Positions 43,388-51,850 of a stretch of DNA of 64,000 nt are shown in pieces. Source of the stretch: Weissella confusa (lineage in GTDB: Bacteria; Bacillota; Bacilli; Lactobacillales; Lactobacillaceae); assembly GCA_041871065.1 (NCBI GenBank), contig CP168942.1, forward strand, positions 2,140,501-2,204,500, read 5' to 3'. Made by a program: the position numbers and the translations under genes. Positions within the stretch are counted from its first letter, which is position 1; each line of letters opens with the position of its first letter. The notes beneath the pieces are model-generated. The model saw nothing but the letters and a program-made list of their open reading frames with translations. It made no database searches and was not told the DNA's origin.

Positions 43388-44806
43388 TTAACCCTTGTTA
43401 CTGTGCTTAGCACCGTACAAGACGTAAACAATCGCTCCGATGACAACCCATCCAAGCGCCAAAATCAACGCATCCTTGTTCAATGAGAAGAACAATCCCA
43501 ATGAAGCAAGTGCTGAGATGATTGGCAATACTGGATACCAAGGCATCTTGTAGCCTGAGTGATCAATATCTTCACGCTTACGCAACTTCAAAATACCAAC
43601 TGAAGCAACGATAAAGGCAATCAACGTACCAGCTGAAACCAAGTTAGCCAACATACCAACCGGGAAGACAGCGCCCAAGATAACACCCAAGACCGTCAAA
43701 ACAACCGTCGCGTTAAATGGCAAACCACGTGAATCCAACTTTGCGAATGCTTGTGGCATCAAACCATCTCGACCGAATGAGTAAACCAAACGTGATCCAC
43801 CGATCATCAAGGCAATCAAACCTGAGAACATTCCAACCAAAGCCACAACTGAAAGCAAGTTAGCCGTGAACAAGTGACCTGACTCACGCAATGCCCAAGC
43901 AGCAGGCTCAGCGTTGTTTGCGTACTTCGTGTACTTGTACATACCAGTCAAGACACCAGCAACACCAACGAACAAAACCGTCGCAATCAACAACGTACCG
44001 ATGATGGCACGTGGCATCGTGCGTTGTGCATCCTTAACTTCAGCTGAGTTAGCAGCGATTGTGTCAAATCCGATGTAAGCGAAGAAGACTTGTGCTGCAC
44101 CCATGAAGATACCGTGGACACCACCGAAGTTCGTACCAGGCACGTGCTTAGGTACGAATGGCAACCAGTTTTGCAATTGAATTGCCGTGGCACCAACAAC
44201 GATGAACAAGACGATAACCGCAATCTTACCGATAACCAACCAGTTTTCAATCTTGGCTGCACCCTTAACACCACGTGATACCAAGTGACCGACAACCAAC
44301 AATGACAAAGCACCGAACAAGTCGAACCAAGTACCGTTACCTGCGTTAAATGATGCCGTTAGTGCCTTAGGAAGCGCAATTCCGAATCCTGATAAGAATC
44401 CTTGGAAGTATGATGACCATGATGCTGAAATCAGCGCCAAGGCAATCAAGTACTCAGCCAAAACAGCCCATCCTGACAACCAACCAATGAACTCACCGTA
44501 AATAACATTTGCCCATGAGTAGATTGATCCGGCAAATGGCATTGCAGAAGCAAATTCTGAATATGCCAACGCTGACAAACCAGCGATAATGGCGGCAATT
44601 ACGAATGACAAGACAACCGCAGGACCCGCATAATCAGCGGCCACGATTCCAGGCATCGTAAAGATACCAGCTCCAACAACAGTTCCAACACCCATGGCAA
44701 TCATCTCACGCATGCCAAGGACTGGCTTCAAATGACCATCCTTGTCAGCGTAATTTTGCGGGTCTTCCTTTCGCGCCATGCGCGAGAACAAACTCTTTTG
44801 TTCCAT
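43388..44806 (-). CDS. Amino acid permease, APC superfamily (YfnA/CAT-like)
   Basis: 472 residues from ATG 44806 (MEQKSLFSRMARKEDP), set by GAGGAG. Twelve or more membrane segments. The first helix has MGVGTVVGAGIFTMPGIVAA, the unwound substrate-binding motif; FFAYIGFDTIAANSAEVKDA marks helix 6. The paralogue at 61484 is similar in layout. Cationic or branched amino acids are possible, but the substrate is not predictable. Unlike three other permease genes here, it has a plain promoter and no leader peptide. Confidence 0.85.
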   Translation of the reverse strand: MEQKSLFSRMARKEDPQNYADKDGHLKPVLGMREMIAMGVGTVVGAGIFTMPGIVAADYAGPAVVLSFVIAAIIAGLSALAYSEFASAMPFAGSIYSWANVIYGEFIGWLSGWAVLAEYLIALALISASWSSYFQGFLSGFGIALPKALTASFNAGNGTWFDLFGALSLLVVGHLVSRGVKGAAKIENWLVIGKIAVIVLFIVVGATAIQLQNWLPFVPKHVPGTNFGGVHGIFMGAAQVFFAYIGFDTIAANSAEVKDAQRTMPRAIIGTLLIATVLFVGVAGVLTGMYKYTKYANNAEPAAWALRESGHLFTANLLSVVALVGMFSGLIALMIGGSRLVYSFGRDGLMPQAFAKLDSRGLPFNATVVLTVLGVILGAVFPVGMLANLVSAGTLIAFIVASVGILKLRKREDIDHSGYKMPWYPVLPIISALASLGLFFSLNKDALILALGWVVIGAIVYVLYGAKHSNKG

Positions 44807-44887
44807 AAAAACTCCTCGTTTCACTACTAAAACTAATAACCTAAAACACTATTATTGCACTCTAAATAATTAAAAAATGATGTGATT

Positions 44888-44916
44888 ATTCTACATTTAA
44901 AACCGTTTACTGTCAA
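44888..44916 (-). promoter_or_regulatory. Promoter of the 43388 permease gene
   Basis: -35 TTGACA (44911-44916), 17-bp spacer, -10 TAGAAT (44888-44893) on the minus strand, about 80 bp before the start. Confidence 0.8.
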
Positions 44917-45024
44917 CATAATTAGGCACCAGAAACGCCTAATTCTCGGATATTTCCGACTTTTTATTAAATATTTTTCATAAAAACGTTTAACCGTCTG
45001 AGGAATTTTATGTACCTTTTTAAC

Positions 45025-45053
45025 TTGCGCACTAAAAGTAATAATGATAAAAT
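45025..45053 (+). promoter_or_regulatory. Promoter of the Thr leader peptide and permease
   Basis: -35 TTGCGC (45025-45030), 17-bp spacer, -10 TAAAAT (45048-45053), 36 bp before the leader peptide start. Confidence 0.65.
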
Positions 45054-45088
45054 TCTAATCATTAAGTACAGAAAGGGCGGTCGTCATC

Positions 45089-45175
45089 ATGATGAACGAT
45101 TTCATTAATGCAAATCAACTTGTTGGTATGACAACCACCACCTCAACCACCATTTTTGCTGGTTGGGATATTTAA
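45089..45175 (+). CDS. Thr-rich leader peptide (28 codons) of a transcription attenuator
   Basis: A short frame with GGGCGG eight bases upstream of ATG 45089 encodes 28 residues that include GMTTTTSTTIFAGWDI at the C-terminal end. Six Thr codons and one Ser codon lie in a row of seven (45131-45151). The codons overlap RNA segment 1 (CAACCA, 45144-45149), and the end of the frame overlaps segment 2 (CTGGTTGG, 45159-45166). Segment 3 (CCAACCAG, 45208-45215) pairs either with segment 2 or with segment 4 to form the terminator. This is the architecture of classic leader-peptide attenuation, here predicted to respond to threonine. Confidence 0.82.
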   Translation: MMNDFINANQLVGMTTTTSTTIFAGWDI

Positions 45176-45200
45176 TGTGCTGTTAACAAACGATATTAAC

Positions 45201-45260
45201 AGACCGTCCAACCAGTTCGACACCCCATTGCGGTGCGCGTTCGGTTGGACGGTCTTTTTG
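45201..45260 (+). terminator. Attenuator terminator of the Thr-controlled permease
   Basis: AGACCGTCCAACC (45201-45213) pairs perfectly with GGTTGGACGGTCT (45243-45255), followed by TTTTG. It lies between the leader peptide and the permease start and competes with the segment 2:3 antiterminator. Confidence 0.88.
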
Positions 45261-45283
45261 TATACATAGAGGAGAATAGGAAT

Positions 45284-46675
45284 ATGGCAGATAAAAAACC
45301 AGAGGAAGTGCAGCTTAAGCGCTCCCTGACGTCAAATCAAATGCAGATGATTGCCCTCGGTGGCACGATCGGAGTTGGACTCTTTATGGGATCAACTTCT
45401 ACCATTAAGTGGACCGGGCCTTCAGTTTTGCTAGCATACGCTTTCGTGGGGTTGCTTCTTTACCTTGTGATGCGTGCCTTGGGTGAGATGATTTTCATCA
45501 ACCCAACGACCGGTTCATTTGCCGATTATGCAACGAATTACATTCACCCCTTGGCCGGTTACCTAACAAAGTGGAGTAACGTCTTCCAATATATCGTGGT
45601 TGGTATTAGTGAAGTTATTGCCGTTAGTACGTATTTGAATTACTGGTGGCCTAACCTACCCGGTTGGATTTCCGGCGTGGTGGTTATCGCAACTTTGACG
45701 CTAGCCAATCTTGCTTCCGCTAAAGCTTACGGTACGATGGAGTTCTACTTCGCGATGATTAAGGTTGTGACGATTATTTTGATGATTGTCATCGGAGTGA
45801 TGGTTATCTTCCTCGGTCTAGGTAATCACTGGCACGCAATCGGCCTTTCAAACCTTTGGTCACACGGCGGTTTCTTTACCGGCGGTGTAAAGGGATTCAT
45901 CTTCTCACTTTCAATTATCGTTGGTTCATATCAAGGAATCGAAGTACTTGGTATCACTGCTGGTGAAGCAGCTGATCCACGTAACGCCATCGTTAAGTCA
46001 GTTAAGTCAGTTGTTTGGCGTATCTTGATTTTCTACATCGGGGCTATCTTCGTTATCGTGACGATTTACCCTTGGAACCAATTAGCTGCCGTTGGTTCAC
46101 CATTCGTTGAGACGTTCTCAAAGGTTGGTATCGCCGGTGCCGCTGGAATCATTAACTTTGTTGTTTTGACGGCCGCTATGTCAGGTGCCAACTCTGGTAT
46201 CTACAGTTCAAGTCGTATGTTGTACAAGTTGTCTCGTGACAAGGAAACGTCAGGCATCTTCCAAAAGTTGTCTTCACACCAAGTTCCTTACGTTTCAATC
46301 TTGGGAATTTCAGGTGGTATCTTGCTTGGTTTGATTTTGAACACGGTTCTTTCAATCTACAGCAAGTCTACGGCTAACATCTTCGTGCTGGTTTATAGCT
46401 CAAGTGTGTTGCCTGGTATGGTGCCTTGGTTCGTTATTTTGTGGTCAGAATTGTCATTCCGCCGTTCAAATAAAGAACTTTTGAAGGATCACCCATTCAA
46501 AATGCCGCTTTATCCACTATCAAATTACTTTGCCATCTTCGCCTTGTTGCTAATCGTTGTCTTCATGTTCATCAATCCTGAGACGCGTATCTCAGTTATG
46601 ATTGGTGCTGGATTCTTGATTTTGCTATCAATTTTCTTCTTTGCTACGAACAAGCACAAGCAAATTGCTGAATAA
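45284..46675 (+). CDS. Amino acid permease, AAT family, under Thr-type attenuation
   Basis: 463 residues from ATG 45284 (MADKKPEEVQLKRSLTSN). AAT-type proton-coupled permease with the signature LTSNQMQMIALGGTIGVGLF and MGSTSTIKWTGPSVLLAYAF in helix 1-2, and SIIVGSYQGIEVLGITAGEA near residue 210. Twelve membrane segments. From the leader codons the likely substrate is threonine, possibly with serine or related small amino acids. It is convergent with the SteT-like gene, sharing a bidirectional terminator. Confidence 0.85.
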   Translation: MADKKPEEVQLKRSLTSNQMQMIALGGTIGVGLFMGSTSTIKWTGPSVLLAYAFVGLLLYLVMRALGEMIFINPTTGSFADYATNYIHPLAGYLTKWSNVFQYIVVGISEVIAVSTYLNYWWPNLPGWISGVVVIATLTLANLASAKAYGTMEFYFAMIKVVTIILMIVIGVMVIFLGLGNHWHAIGLSNLWSHGGFFTGGVKGFIFSLSIIVGSYQGIEVLGITAGEAADPRNAIVKSVKSVVWRILIFYIGAIFVIVTIYPWNQLAAVGSPFVETFSKVGIAGAAGIINFVVLTAAMSGANSGIYSSSRMLYKLSRDKETSGIFQKLSSHQVPYVSILGISGGILLGLILNTVLSIYSKSTANIFVLVYSSSVLPGMVPWFVILWSELSFRRSNKELLKDHPFKMPLYPLSNYFAIFALLLIVVFMFINPETRISVMIGAGFLILLSIFFFATNKHKQIAE

Positions 46676-46677
46676 CT

Positions 46678-46717
46678 AAAATAGCGTCGCTACGAAATTT
46701 CGTAGCGACGCTATTTT
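46678..46717. terminator. Bidirectional terminator between two permease genes
   Basis: AAATAGCGTCGCTACGAAA/TTTCGTAGCGACGCTATTT, a perfect stem with T tract on both strands. Confidence 0.9.
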
Positions 46718-46725
46718 TTTACACA

Positions 46726-48051
46726 TTATTTCTTATTCTTGTAGTACAGGTAAACCGGCACACCAATACCCACGAAGATGAATGAAATCAACACCATCGT
46801 AAAGCTTGAAATCAACGTGTTTACCAAAATGAACAACGCTCCCAAGATGGCAACCAATGGGATGAATGGGAATAGCGGTACGCTAAACACTTCCGGATCC
46901 TTTTCCAAGCCAGCCTTCTTATTACGGGCACGCAAGATGAAAATACCAAAGAACGTTGCCGTGTAGAACAACCAGATAACAAACACAGCCATGTCTGACA
47001 ACCAGTCAGCCTTTGACGTGAACATCAACGCACCGGCCAAGACAGCCGTCGTCCAAAGTGCGCCAACTGGTGCTTGCGCCTTGTTCAACGTTCCCAAGAA
47101 CTTAGGCAACACACCATCATGTGACATAGCATAAACCATTCGAGGGAATGCCAACATCTTACCATTCAACGTTCCAGCCATTGATACCAAGATACCAACT
47201 GACAACAAACGTCCACCCAGCTCACCGAACGCTGACTTAGCCACTTCGAATGTGACATTGTTACCCAACTTCACGATTTGATCAGCTGGCATCGCACGGT
47301 AAACCCCGTATGACACACCAACATAGGCAATCATAACAATCAAGACACCCCAAATGATTGAACGTGGAATGTTACGACGTGGATCCTTCAATTCACCACC
47401 CAAGTTCGTCAACGTTGCCCAACCATCATACGCAAACAGCGTTGCCAACACAGCCATTCCAAAGTTACCAGTTGCCGTTGATGACAATTGTGAAACCGTT
47501 TGACCCAACGCATCAGCCTTACCGAAGAACAAACCGAACACCATCAACACGGCAATCGGAATCAACTTGATACTTGTTGTTGCGACTTGGAACATTGAGG
47601 CAATGCGATTATCCAATGAATTCATCGCCGTTACCAACACCAACGCTGCCAACCCAATCCAGACAACACTGCTCTCTGGCAAACCAAAGAAGTTCGCAAA
47701 CAAGTAAGCAAAGTAAGCTGAGATCGAGGCTACGATCGCTGGTGCATAGACAACAACCTGCGTCCAGCCAGTCAAGAATCCCCAAAACTTACCATACAAC
47801 TTTTCCATGTATGTATAGATACCACCAGTTTGTGGGATGTGCGCCCCGATTTCAGAAATCGTCAAACCGGCCGCCAACGTTACCACACCACCAGCAATCC
47901 AGGCCCACAAAGCACCTGTTGTGCTACCAGCGGTCTCCAAAACTTGCCCTTGCTTGAAGAAAATACCTGATCCAATAACCGTTCCGATAACGATTGAAAT
48001 ACCAGTCCAAACACCCATTGAGCGTTTCAAATGTCGTTCATTGCCTACCAT
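46726..48051 (-). CDS. steT: SteT-like serine/threonine exchanger (LAT/APC family)
   Basis: 441 residues from ATG 48051 (MVGNERHLKRSMG), set by GAGGT. Twelve-helix amino acid antiporter. Features shared with Bacillus subtilis SteT, as I recall it, are SIVIGTVIGSGIFFKQGQVL, TLAAGLTISEIGAHIPQTGG, IYTYMEKLYGKFWGFLTGWT, VLATLFAYDGWATLTNLGGE and GTLNGKMLAFPRMVYAMSHD. The independent presence of a Ser/Thr-rich leader peptide upstream supports the substrate assignment. The long open stretch upstream of 48051 overlaps the attenuator terminator and is not coding. Confidence 0.87.
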   Translation of the reverse strand: MVGNERHLKRSMGVWTGISIVIGTVIGSGIFFKQGQVLETAGSTTGALWAWIAGGVVTLAAGLTISEIGAHIPQTGGIYTYMEKLYGKFWGFLTGWTQVVVYAPAIVASISAYFAYLFANFFGLPESSVVWIGLAALVLVTAMNSLDNRIASMFQVATTSIKLIPIAVLMVFGLFFGKADALGQTVSQLSSTATGNFGMAVLATLFAYDGWATLTNLGGELKDPRRNIPRSIIWGVLIVMIAYVGVSYGVYRAMPADQIVKLGNNVTFEVAKSAFGELGGRLLSVGILVSMAGTLNGKMLAFPRMVYAMSHDGVLPKFLGTLNKAQAPVGALWTTAVLAGALMFTSKADWLSDMAVFVIWLFYTATFFGIFILRARNKKAGLEKDPEVFSVPLFPFIPLVAILGALFILVNTLISSFTMVLISFIFVGIGVPVYLYYKNKK

Positions 48052-48090
48052 AATGTCTACCTCATCTTTCCTTAAAGCCCCTAAGTATAC

Positions 48091-48160
48091 AAAAAAGCCA
48101 CTCAACCCCTGATACGCCTATACAGTCTGTGTATAAGGGTACCAACATGGTTGAGTGGCT
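48091..48160 (-). terminator. Attenuator terminator of steT
   Basis: On the minus strand AGCCACTCAACC (48149-48160) pairs with GGTTGAGTGGC (48097-48107), then TTTTTTG. Segment 3 of this terminator can alternatively pair with GTGGTTGAGT (48195-48204). Confidence 0.88.
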
Positions 48161-48176
48161 TTGTGAAATACAATTA

Positions 48177-48266
48177 TTATTGCACGTCAAAGTTACTCAA
48201 CCACAAACGGGTGGTTGAGTCAGAGGACGTCGTCATGATCATAGCTGTGCTAATTCGGTTATTCAT
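48177..48266 (-). CDS. Thr/Ser-rich leader peptide (29 codons) of the steT attenuator
   Basis: ATG 48266 with a strong AAAGGAGG site starts a 29-codon frame containing MTTSSDSTTRLWLSNFDVQ at its end. Four Thr and three Ser codons lie within eight. The codons GAC TCA ACC ACC form RNA segment 1 (ACTCAACCAC, 48211-48220). TTG TGG TTG AGT form segment 2 (GTGGTTGAGT, 48195-48204), which pairs fully with segment 1. A ribosome stalled at Thr or Ser codons would free segment 2 to pair with terminator segment 3. A ribosome reaching the stop would cover segment 2 and let the terminator form. Confidence 0.85.
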   Translation of the reverse strand: MNNRISTAMIMTTSSDSTTRLWLSNFDVQ

Positions 48267-48437
48267 AGGTCTGCCCTCCTTTTGGCGTTTTTAGTATGGT
48301 TAGAACTTTATCATCTAGGTGTAGTGTTTGTCTAGCCTTTTCTCATTTTGTTTACATTTTTAATTTTTGCGGTTTTTAGAATTAAACAAAAAATCCATCA
48401 CCCGCAGCCAAACGAATGATAGATTAAAACTTATTTA

Positions 48438-49352
48438 TTAACCGGCCATTGTGACCAAGATACCACCTAGCATAACGAAGATAGCACCAATTCCAATTCC
48501 GATGATTTGGCGCTTCGTCTTGCGCTCCTTCAAGATGATGATGGCACCCATCGTTGAAACGATGATTCCCATTTGTGACAACGTTGATGCCTTGGCTTGT
48601 CCAACCGCTGGATTCAACACTGCCAAACGGATCATCACTTCTCCAGTCCCCCACATCACACCGGCGATTCCGTTCTTAGCCGTTTCCTTCGTCAACAATG
48701 GCAAGCTCAAGTTACCACCGTTGAAGATAATGATACCGAAGACCAACGCACCGATTGTTTGTCCGATGGCAATTGGCAATGACAAGGCCATTGTGTTGTG
48801 CAACGTCCCCGTGTTCACGTGAACCAAATCAAGAATAGCAACCGTCTTAGGAATCATGAAGTAAATCATGTAGGCAAAGACTGAGATGGCCGTTAGACGA
48901 ACACCGTCTTTGTTCAAGTTAGATGGCTTACCTGAAATCAAGAACACACCAACAATTACTGAGGCGATGGCCAACAAACCAATTGTCCATTGGTGTGCGC
49001 CCGTCCATTCACCGAACACGGCTGCACCGACCAAGGCATTCACAGCAATTTGTCCGGCAGTATTCAAACCTGACGCTTGTGACACACCCATCTTCTTGAA
49101 GGCGGCTAGTTGGAAACTCGTTCCAGCTGCCCACGCAATTCCTGAAAGAATGTACGTCAATCCCGCCATGCTAAACACAACTGATGTGGTTGGTGCTTCA
49201 ATGTATGCGTAAACGCCAACAACAATTGAAAATACAAGTGATCCAAGTGCACCACCCAAAATTTGATTTGCGACACGACCACCAGCCCAGCCGTTCACAA
49301 TTCCCATCGCACCCCACAAAACCGCAGGAATCAAAGCAAACATAATTGACAT
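48438..49352 (-). CDS. GRP-type sugar uptake protein (GlcU/RbsU family)
   Basis: 304 residues, ten membrane segments, of the drug/metabolite transporter superfamily group that includes glucose uptake GlcU and ribose uptake RbsU. Recognised by MFALIPAVLWGAMGIVNGWA at the start, GTSFQLAAFKKMGVSQASGL near 80 and the conserved end KASTLSQMGIIVSTMGAIII and LKERKTKRQ. It is 43-45% alike by eye to the 59597 protein in key motifs only; no alignment was run. No sugar kinase is next to it. Confidence 0.8.
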   Translation of the reverse strand: MSIMFALIPAVLWGAMGIVNGWAGGRVANQILGGALGSLVFSIVVGVYAYIEAPTTSVVFSMAGLTYILSGIAWAAGTSFQLAAFKKMGVSQASGLNTAGQIAVNALVGAAVFGEWTGAHQWTIGLLAIASVIVGVFLISGKPSNLNKDGVRLTAISVFAYMIYFMIPKTVAILDLVHVNTGTLHNTMALSLPIAIGQTIGALVFGIIIFNGGNLSLPLLTKETAKNGIAGVMWGTGEVMIRLAVLNPAVGQAKASTLSQMGIIVSTMGAIIILKERKTKRQIIGIGIGAIFVMLGGILVTMAG

Positions 49353-49438
49353 GTACCAATTCTCTCTTTCAATCTCTTAATCAATGTAAATTACTATAGC
49401 ACCGTGCATTAACCGTGCGAATTAAAAAGGGAATAAAA

Positions 49439-49485
49439 TAGACCAATTGTCAAATTGGCGTATACCATTTCTGACAATTGGTCTA
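49439..49485 (-). terminator. Terminator of the 49493 MFS gene
   Basis: Stem TAGACCAATTGTCA/TGACAATTGGTCTA (14 bp) followed by TTTTATT on the minus strand. Confidence 0.85.
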
Positions 49486-49492
49486 GTTTTTA

Positions 49493-50857
49493 CTATTGAA
49501 TTGCTTCTGAACCTGCATCCTTAGGCAGCGTCAAAATCTCCAACATTGGGATGATGGCGAATACACCCAGGACAACGAAGCCCCATGAGTACGCACCTTG
49601 CAGTGAGAAGTGCGTTTGGAACAAGTGGATAATCACAGTAATCAATGAAATACCTAATCCTTGTCCCATACTTTGTGTAACCGCCGTTAACGTGTTGGCG
49701 CCATTACGATCTTCTGGCGCAATTTCAGTGAATTGCAAACCGTTATATGACGTAAACGCCAATGAACGGCCGACACCAGAAATCAATGCCAACAACATAA
49801 TCCAAACTGCTGGTGATGTTGGACGTACCAACGCCAAGGCAAATGAACTTAAAGCTAGCATTGAGAATGAGGCAACCAGCGCACCGCGGAAGCCCAACTT
49901 GCGAATGATTGGATTCGTGAATGGCTTGATACCAATATTACCAACGAAGATAAACAACACATACCAACCGGCACGTGCAGCCGTCCAGCCAAATACCGTT
50001 TGGAGCAATACTGTCAAAACGTATGGCAAACTAGCAATCGTAACTTGGAAGATTGTCCCACCAGTTTGGAAAACACGGAACGTCGGTACCTTCATGGCAT
50101 CAACTGAGAATAATGGATTCTCAGCCTTACGCAAGTGGAAGAAGACATTCACACCCAACAAGATACCAATGACTACCAGAATCAAGCCGTACCAAACAAC
50201 CGTACCGGTGCGAGCGACCATTTCTGCTCCAGCCAACAAAGCAACTGATGCCAAGGCCAGCTCAATGAAACCACGCACGTCAAAGGCACGCGCTTGCTTA
50301 ACCTCATCCTTCGGCAACAAATGCATCCCAATCAAAAAGGCGATAATACCGATTGGCAAATTAATCAAGAAAATCCAGTGCCACGTGAAGTATGTGACGA
50401 ACATACCACCAATCACCGGTGCCAACGCTGGCGCAACCAACGATGGCCACACTAGATAACTAATCATACGCAACAATTGATTAGCCGGCGTCTTTTCCAA
50501 CACAATTAAGCGCGCTGTTGGCGTCATCATGGCACCAGCGATTCCTTGAATCACACGCATTGTTAATAGCACGGCGAAATTTGGTGCCAAGGCACTACCC
50601 AAAGAACTGATCGTAAACAATGCCACAGCCAATAACCAAATACGCTTATTACCTAAACGTTGCGCAATCCAACCACTCAATGGAATAAATACGGCAACCG
50701 CAATCATATATGTACTTACCAACAGACTAATCGTGGCAGCAGACACATTAAAATTCTGCGCCATTTTTGGTAATGCCGTCGTGACGATGGTACCGTCCAT
50801 GACATCCATAAATAAACTAGCTGCCATCAATAAGGCAACTTTTATTTCTCTACTCAT
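49493..50857 (-). CDS. DHA2-family MFS multidrug exporter
   Basis: 454 residues. Motifs are MAASLFMDVMDGTIVTTALP in helix 1 (the D.TIV..ALP pattern of EmrB/QacA), PLSGWIAQRLGNKRIWLLAV after helix 2, and VIQGIAGAMMTPTARLIVLE. About 13-14 membrane segments. It resembles HsrA/LmrB-like proteins. Intact, unlike the related exporter at 3542. AGGTGGG lies before the start. A parS-like palindrome occurs 40 bp upstream. Confidence 0.83.
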   Translation of the reverse strand: MSREIKVALLMAASLFMDVMDGTIVTTALPKMAQNFNVSAATISLLVSTYMIAVAVFIPLSGWIAQRLGNKRIWLLAVALFTISSLGSALAPNFAVLLTMRVIQGIAGAMMTPTARLIVLEKTPANQLLRMISYLVWPSLVAPALAPVIGGMFVTYFTWHWIFLINLPIGIIAFLIGMHLLPKDEVKQARAFDVRGFIELALASVALLAGAEMVARTGTVVWYGLILVVIGILLGVNVFFHLRKAENPLFSVDAMKVPTFRVFQTGGTIFQVTIASLPYVLTVLLQTVFGWTAARAGWYVLFIFVGNIGIKPFTNPIIRKLGFRGALVASFSMLALSSFALALVRPTSPAVWIMLLALISGVGRSLAFTSYNGLQFTEIAPEDRNGANTLTAVTQSMGQGLGISLITVIIHLFQTHFSLQGAYSWGFVVLGVFAIIPMLEILTLPKDAGSEAIQ

Positions 50858-50894
50858 TTTCCCACCTTACGATCCTATGTTTTCTCGATCTGAT

Positions 50895-50910
50895 TGTTTC
50901 ATGTGAAACA
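50895..50910. other. parS-like palindrome (one mismatch)
   Basis: TGTTTCATGTGAAACA, flanked by matching GAT/ATC. It differs from the ParB consensus at one central position (T for C), so it may be a weak ParB site or another operator. Confidence 0.4.
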
Positions 50911-51040
50911 ATCGGTCGGATTTTATGTATCTCTCCCCTATATGAGAGACAAAACTACGAGAAACTATGCTACGCCTTTTAAATACACCGCGCAAGAAAT
51001 ATTGTCATGCAAATTTTTCCGAATCATTTAAACACATGAT

Positions 51041-51069
51041 TTAACAAATCAGTGATAAAGCGCTACACT
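51041..51069 (+). promoter_or_regulatory. Promoter of the 46-residue protein gene
   Basis: -35 TTAACA (51041-51046), 17-bp spacer, -10 TACACT (51064-51069), 70 bp before the start codon. Confidence 0.6.
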
Positions 51070-51138
51070 AATAAACGTAGACATACACGCCGGGCCAAAC
51101 ACCTGACGCGCAATTAATGTGCAGGAGGTAATGGAATT

Positions 51139-51279
51139 ATGTCACAAAAGAATAAGTTGAAGAAGTTGTTGGAAAAGAAGGGGATTGAGTCAATTAACGT
51201 TGACGGTACACCAACACCTGTTCAAAGCGCCAAGGAGCTCGATTTGATTGAAGCTGCCAAGGCAAACGGCATCATGTAA
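51139..51279 (+). CDS. Small hypothetical protein (46 residues)
   Basis: A 47-codon frame from ATG 51139 with a full AGGAGG ten bases upstream, a promoter and a strong terminator of its own. It begins MSQKNKLKKLLEKKGIESIN and ends DLIEAAKANGIM. The first half is a very basic amphipathic helix, the second half acidic and helical. No Cys, no membrane segment, no signal peptide. I do not recognise a family. The independent transcription unit supports that it is real. Confidence 0.75.
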   Translation: MSQKNKLKKLLEKKGIESINVDGTPTPVQSAKELDLIEAAKANGIM

Positions 51280-51291
51280 TTCTGACTATAC

Positions 51292-51333
51292 AAAATAGGA
51301 CGCACAACCATTTGGCTGTGCGTCCTATTTTTT
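51292..51333. terminator. Terminator of the small protein gene and pgpA
   Basis: AAAATAGGACGCACA/TGTGCGTCCTATTTT stem followed by TT, overlapping the pgpA stop. Confidence 0.88.
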
Positions 51334-51817
51334 AATCGTGTGCGATACGCGCTTGTGCTGCAGCGGCGATGGCTGACACGATATCATCAATAAACGTGTT
51401 CACGCGGCCACCGCGGTGTTGTTCGTCGTTCAAACGACCAACAATACCTGGCTTCATGCGATCAAGGTAACCAAAGTTCGTCCATGAAATCGTGCCGTAC
51501 ACACCCAAAATTGACATAACCAATTGTTCATCAATCCCATATGTGCCGTGGTCACGGTCGATACGGCTTTGCAATGGTTGTGGCAATTGCTTTGCTTCTG
51601 CTAAGTCATCGATAGCTAGACCGGTCATGACCGCATCTTGCACTTCAGTCTTGTGCAAAACGTGTTGCACTGAATCGATTGCATCAGCCATCGTCAAGTC
51701 AGGAATAATCGCACGTTGACCAAACAAGACCAACTCTGCAATATCCTTTAATTCAACGCCACGTGCATTTAGCATCGCAACAACATCTTCATAATAATCG
51801 CGTTCTGTAAATAGCAT
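51332..51817 (-). CDS. pgpA: Phosphatidylglycerophosphatase A-related protein
   Basis: 161 residues from ATG 51817 (MLFTERDYYEDVVAMLNARG); GAGGG lies 11 bases upstream. The C-terminal half GTYGIDEQLVMSILGVYGTI and SWTNFGYLDRMKPGIVGRLN fits the PgpA/YutG family that dephosphorylates phosphatidylglycerol phosphate. LAB members are soluble-looking, as here. The exact activity is by family only. Confidence 0.78.
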   Translation of the reverse strand: MLFTERDYYEDVVAMLNARGVELKDIAELVLFGQRAIIPDLTMADAIDSVQHVLHKTEVQDAVMTGLAIDDLAEAKQLPQPLQSRIDRDHGTYGIDEQLVMSILGVYGTISWTNFGYLDRMKPGIVGRLNDEQHRGGRVNTFIDDIVSAIAAAAQARIAHD

Positions 51818-51850
51818 AATAATAAATCCCTCTACCCGTATTGTAACAAC

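Noticed and set aside
44932..44962. Hairpin AATTAGGC/GCCTAATT upstream of the 43388 permease as attenuator
   Set aside because: It lies upstream of the promoter on the minus strand, has no T tract there and no leader peptide.
45089..45260. T-box riboswitch upstream of the permease
   Set aside because: No AGGGUGGNACCGCG core or specifier loop; the Thr codon run and four-segment fold fit leader-peptide attenuation better.
49551..50459. A 302-codon open frame on the plus strand antisense to the MFS exporter
   Set aside because: Composition (Thr, Lys, Pro and Asn rich without folds), no ribosome binding site, and full overlap with a clear transporter gene.
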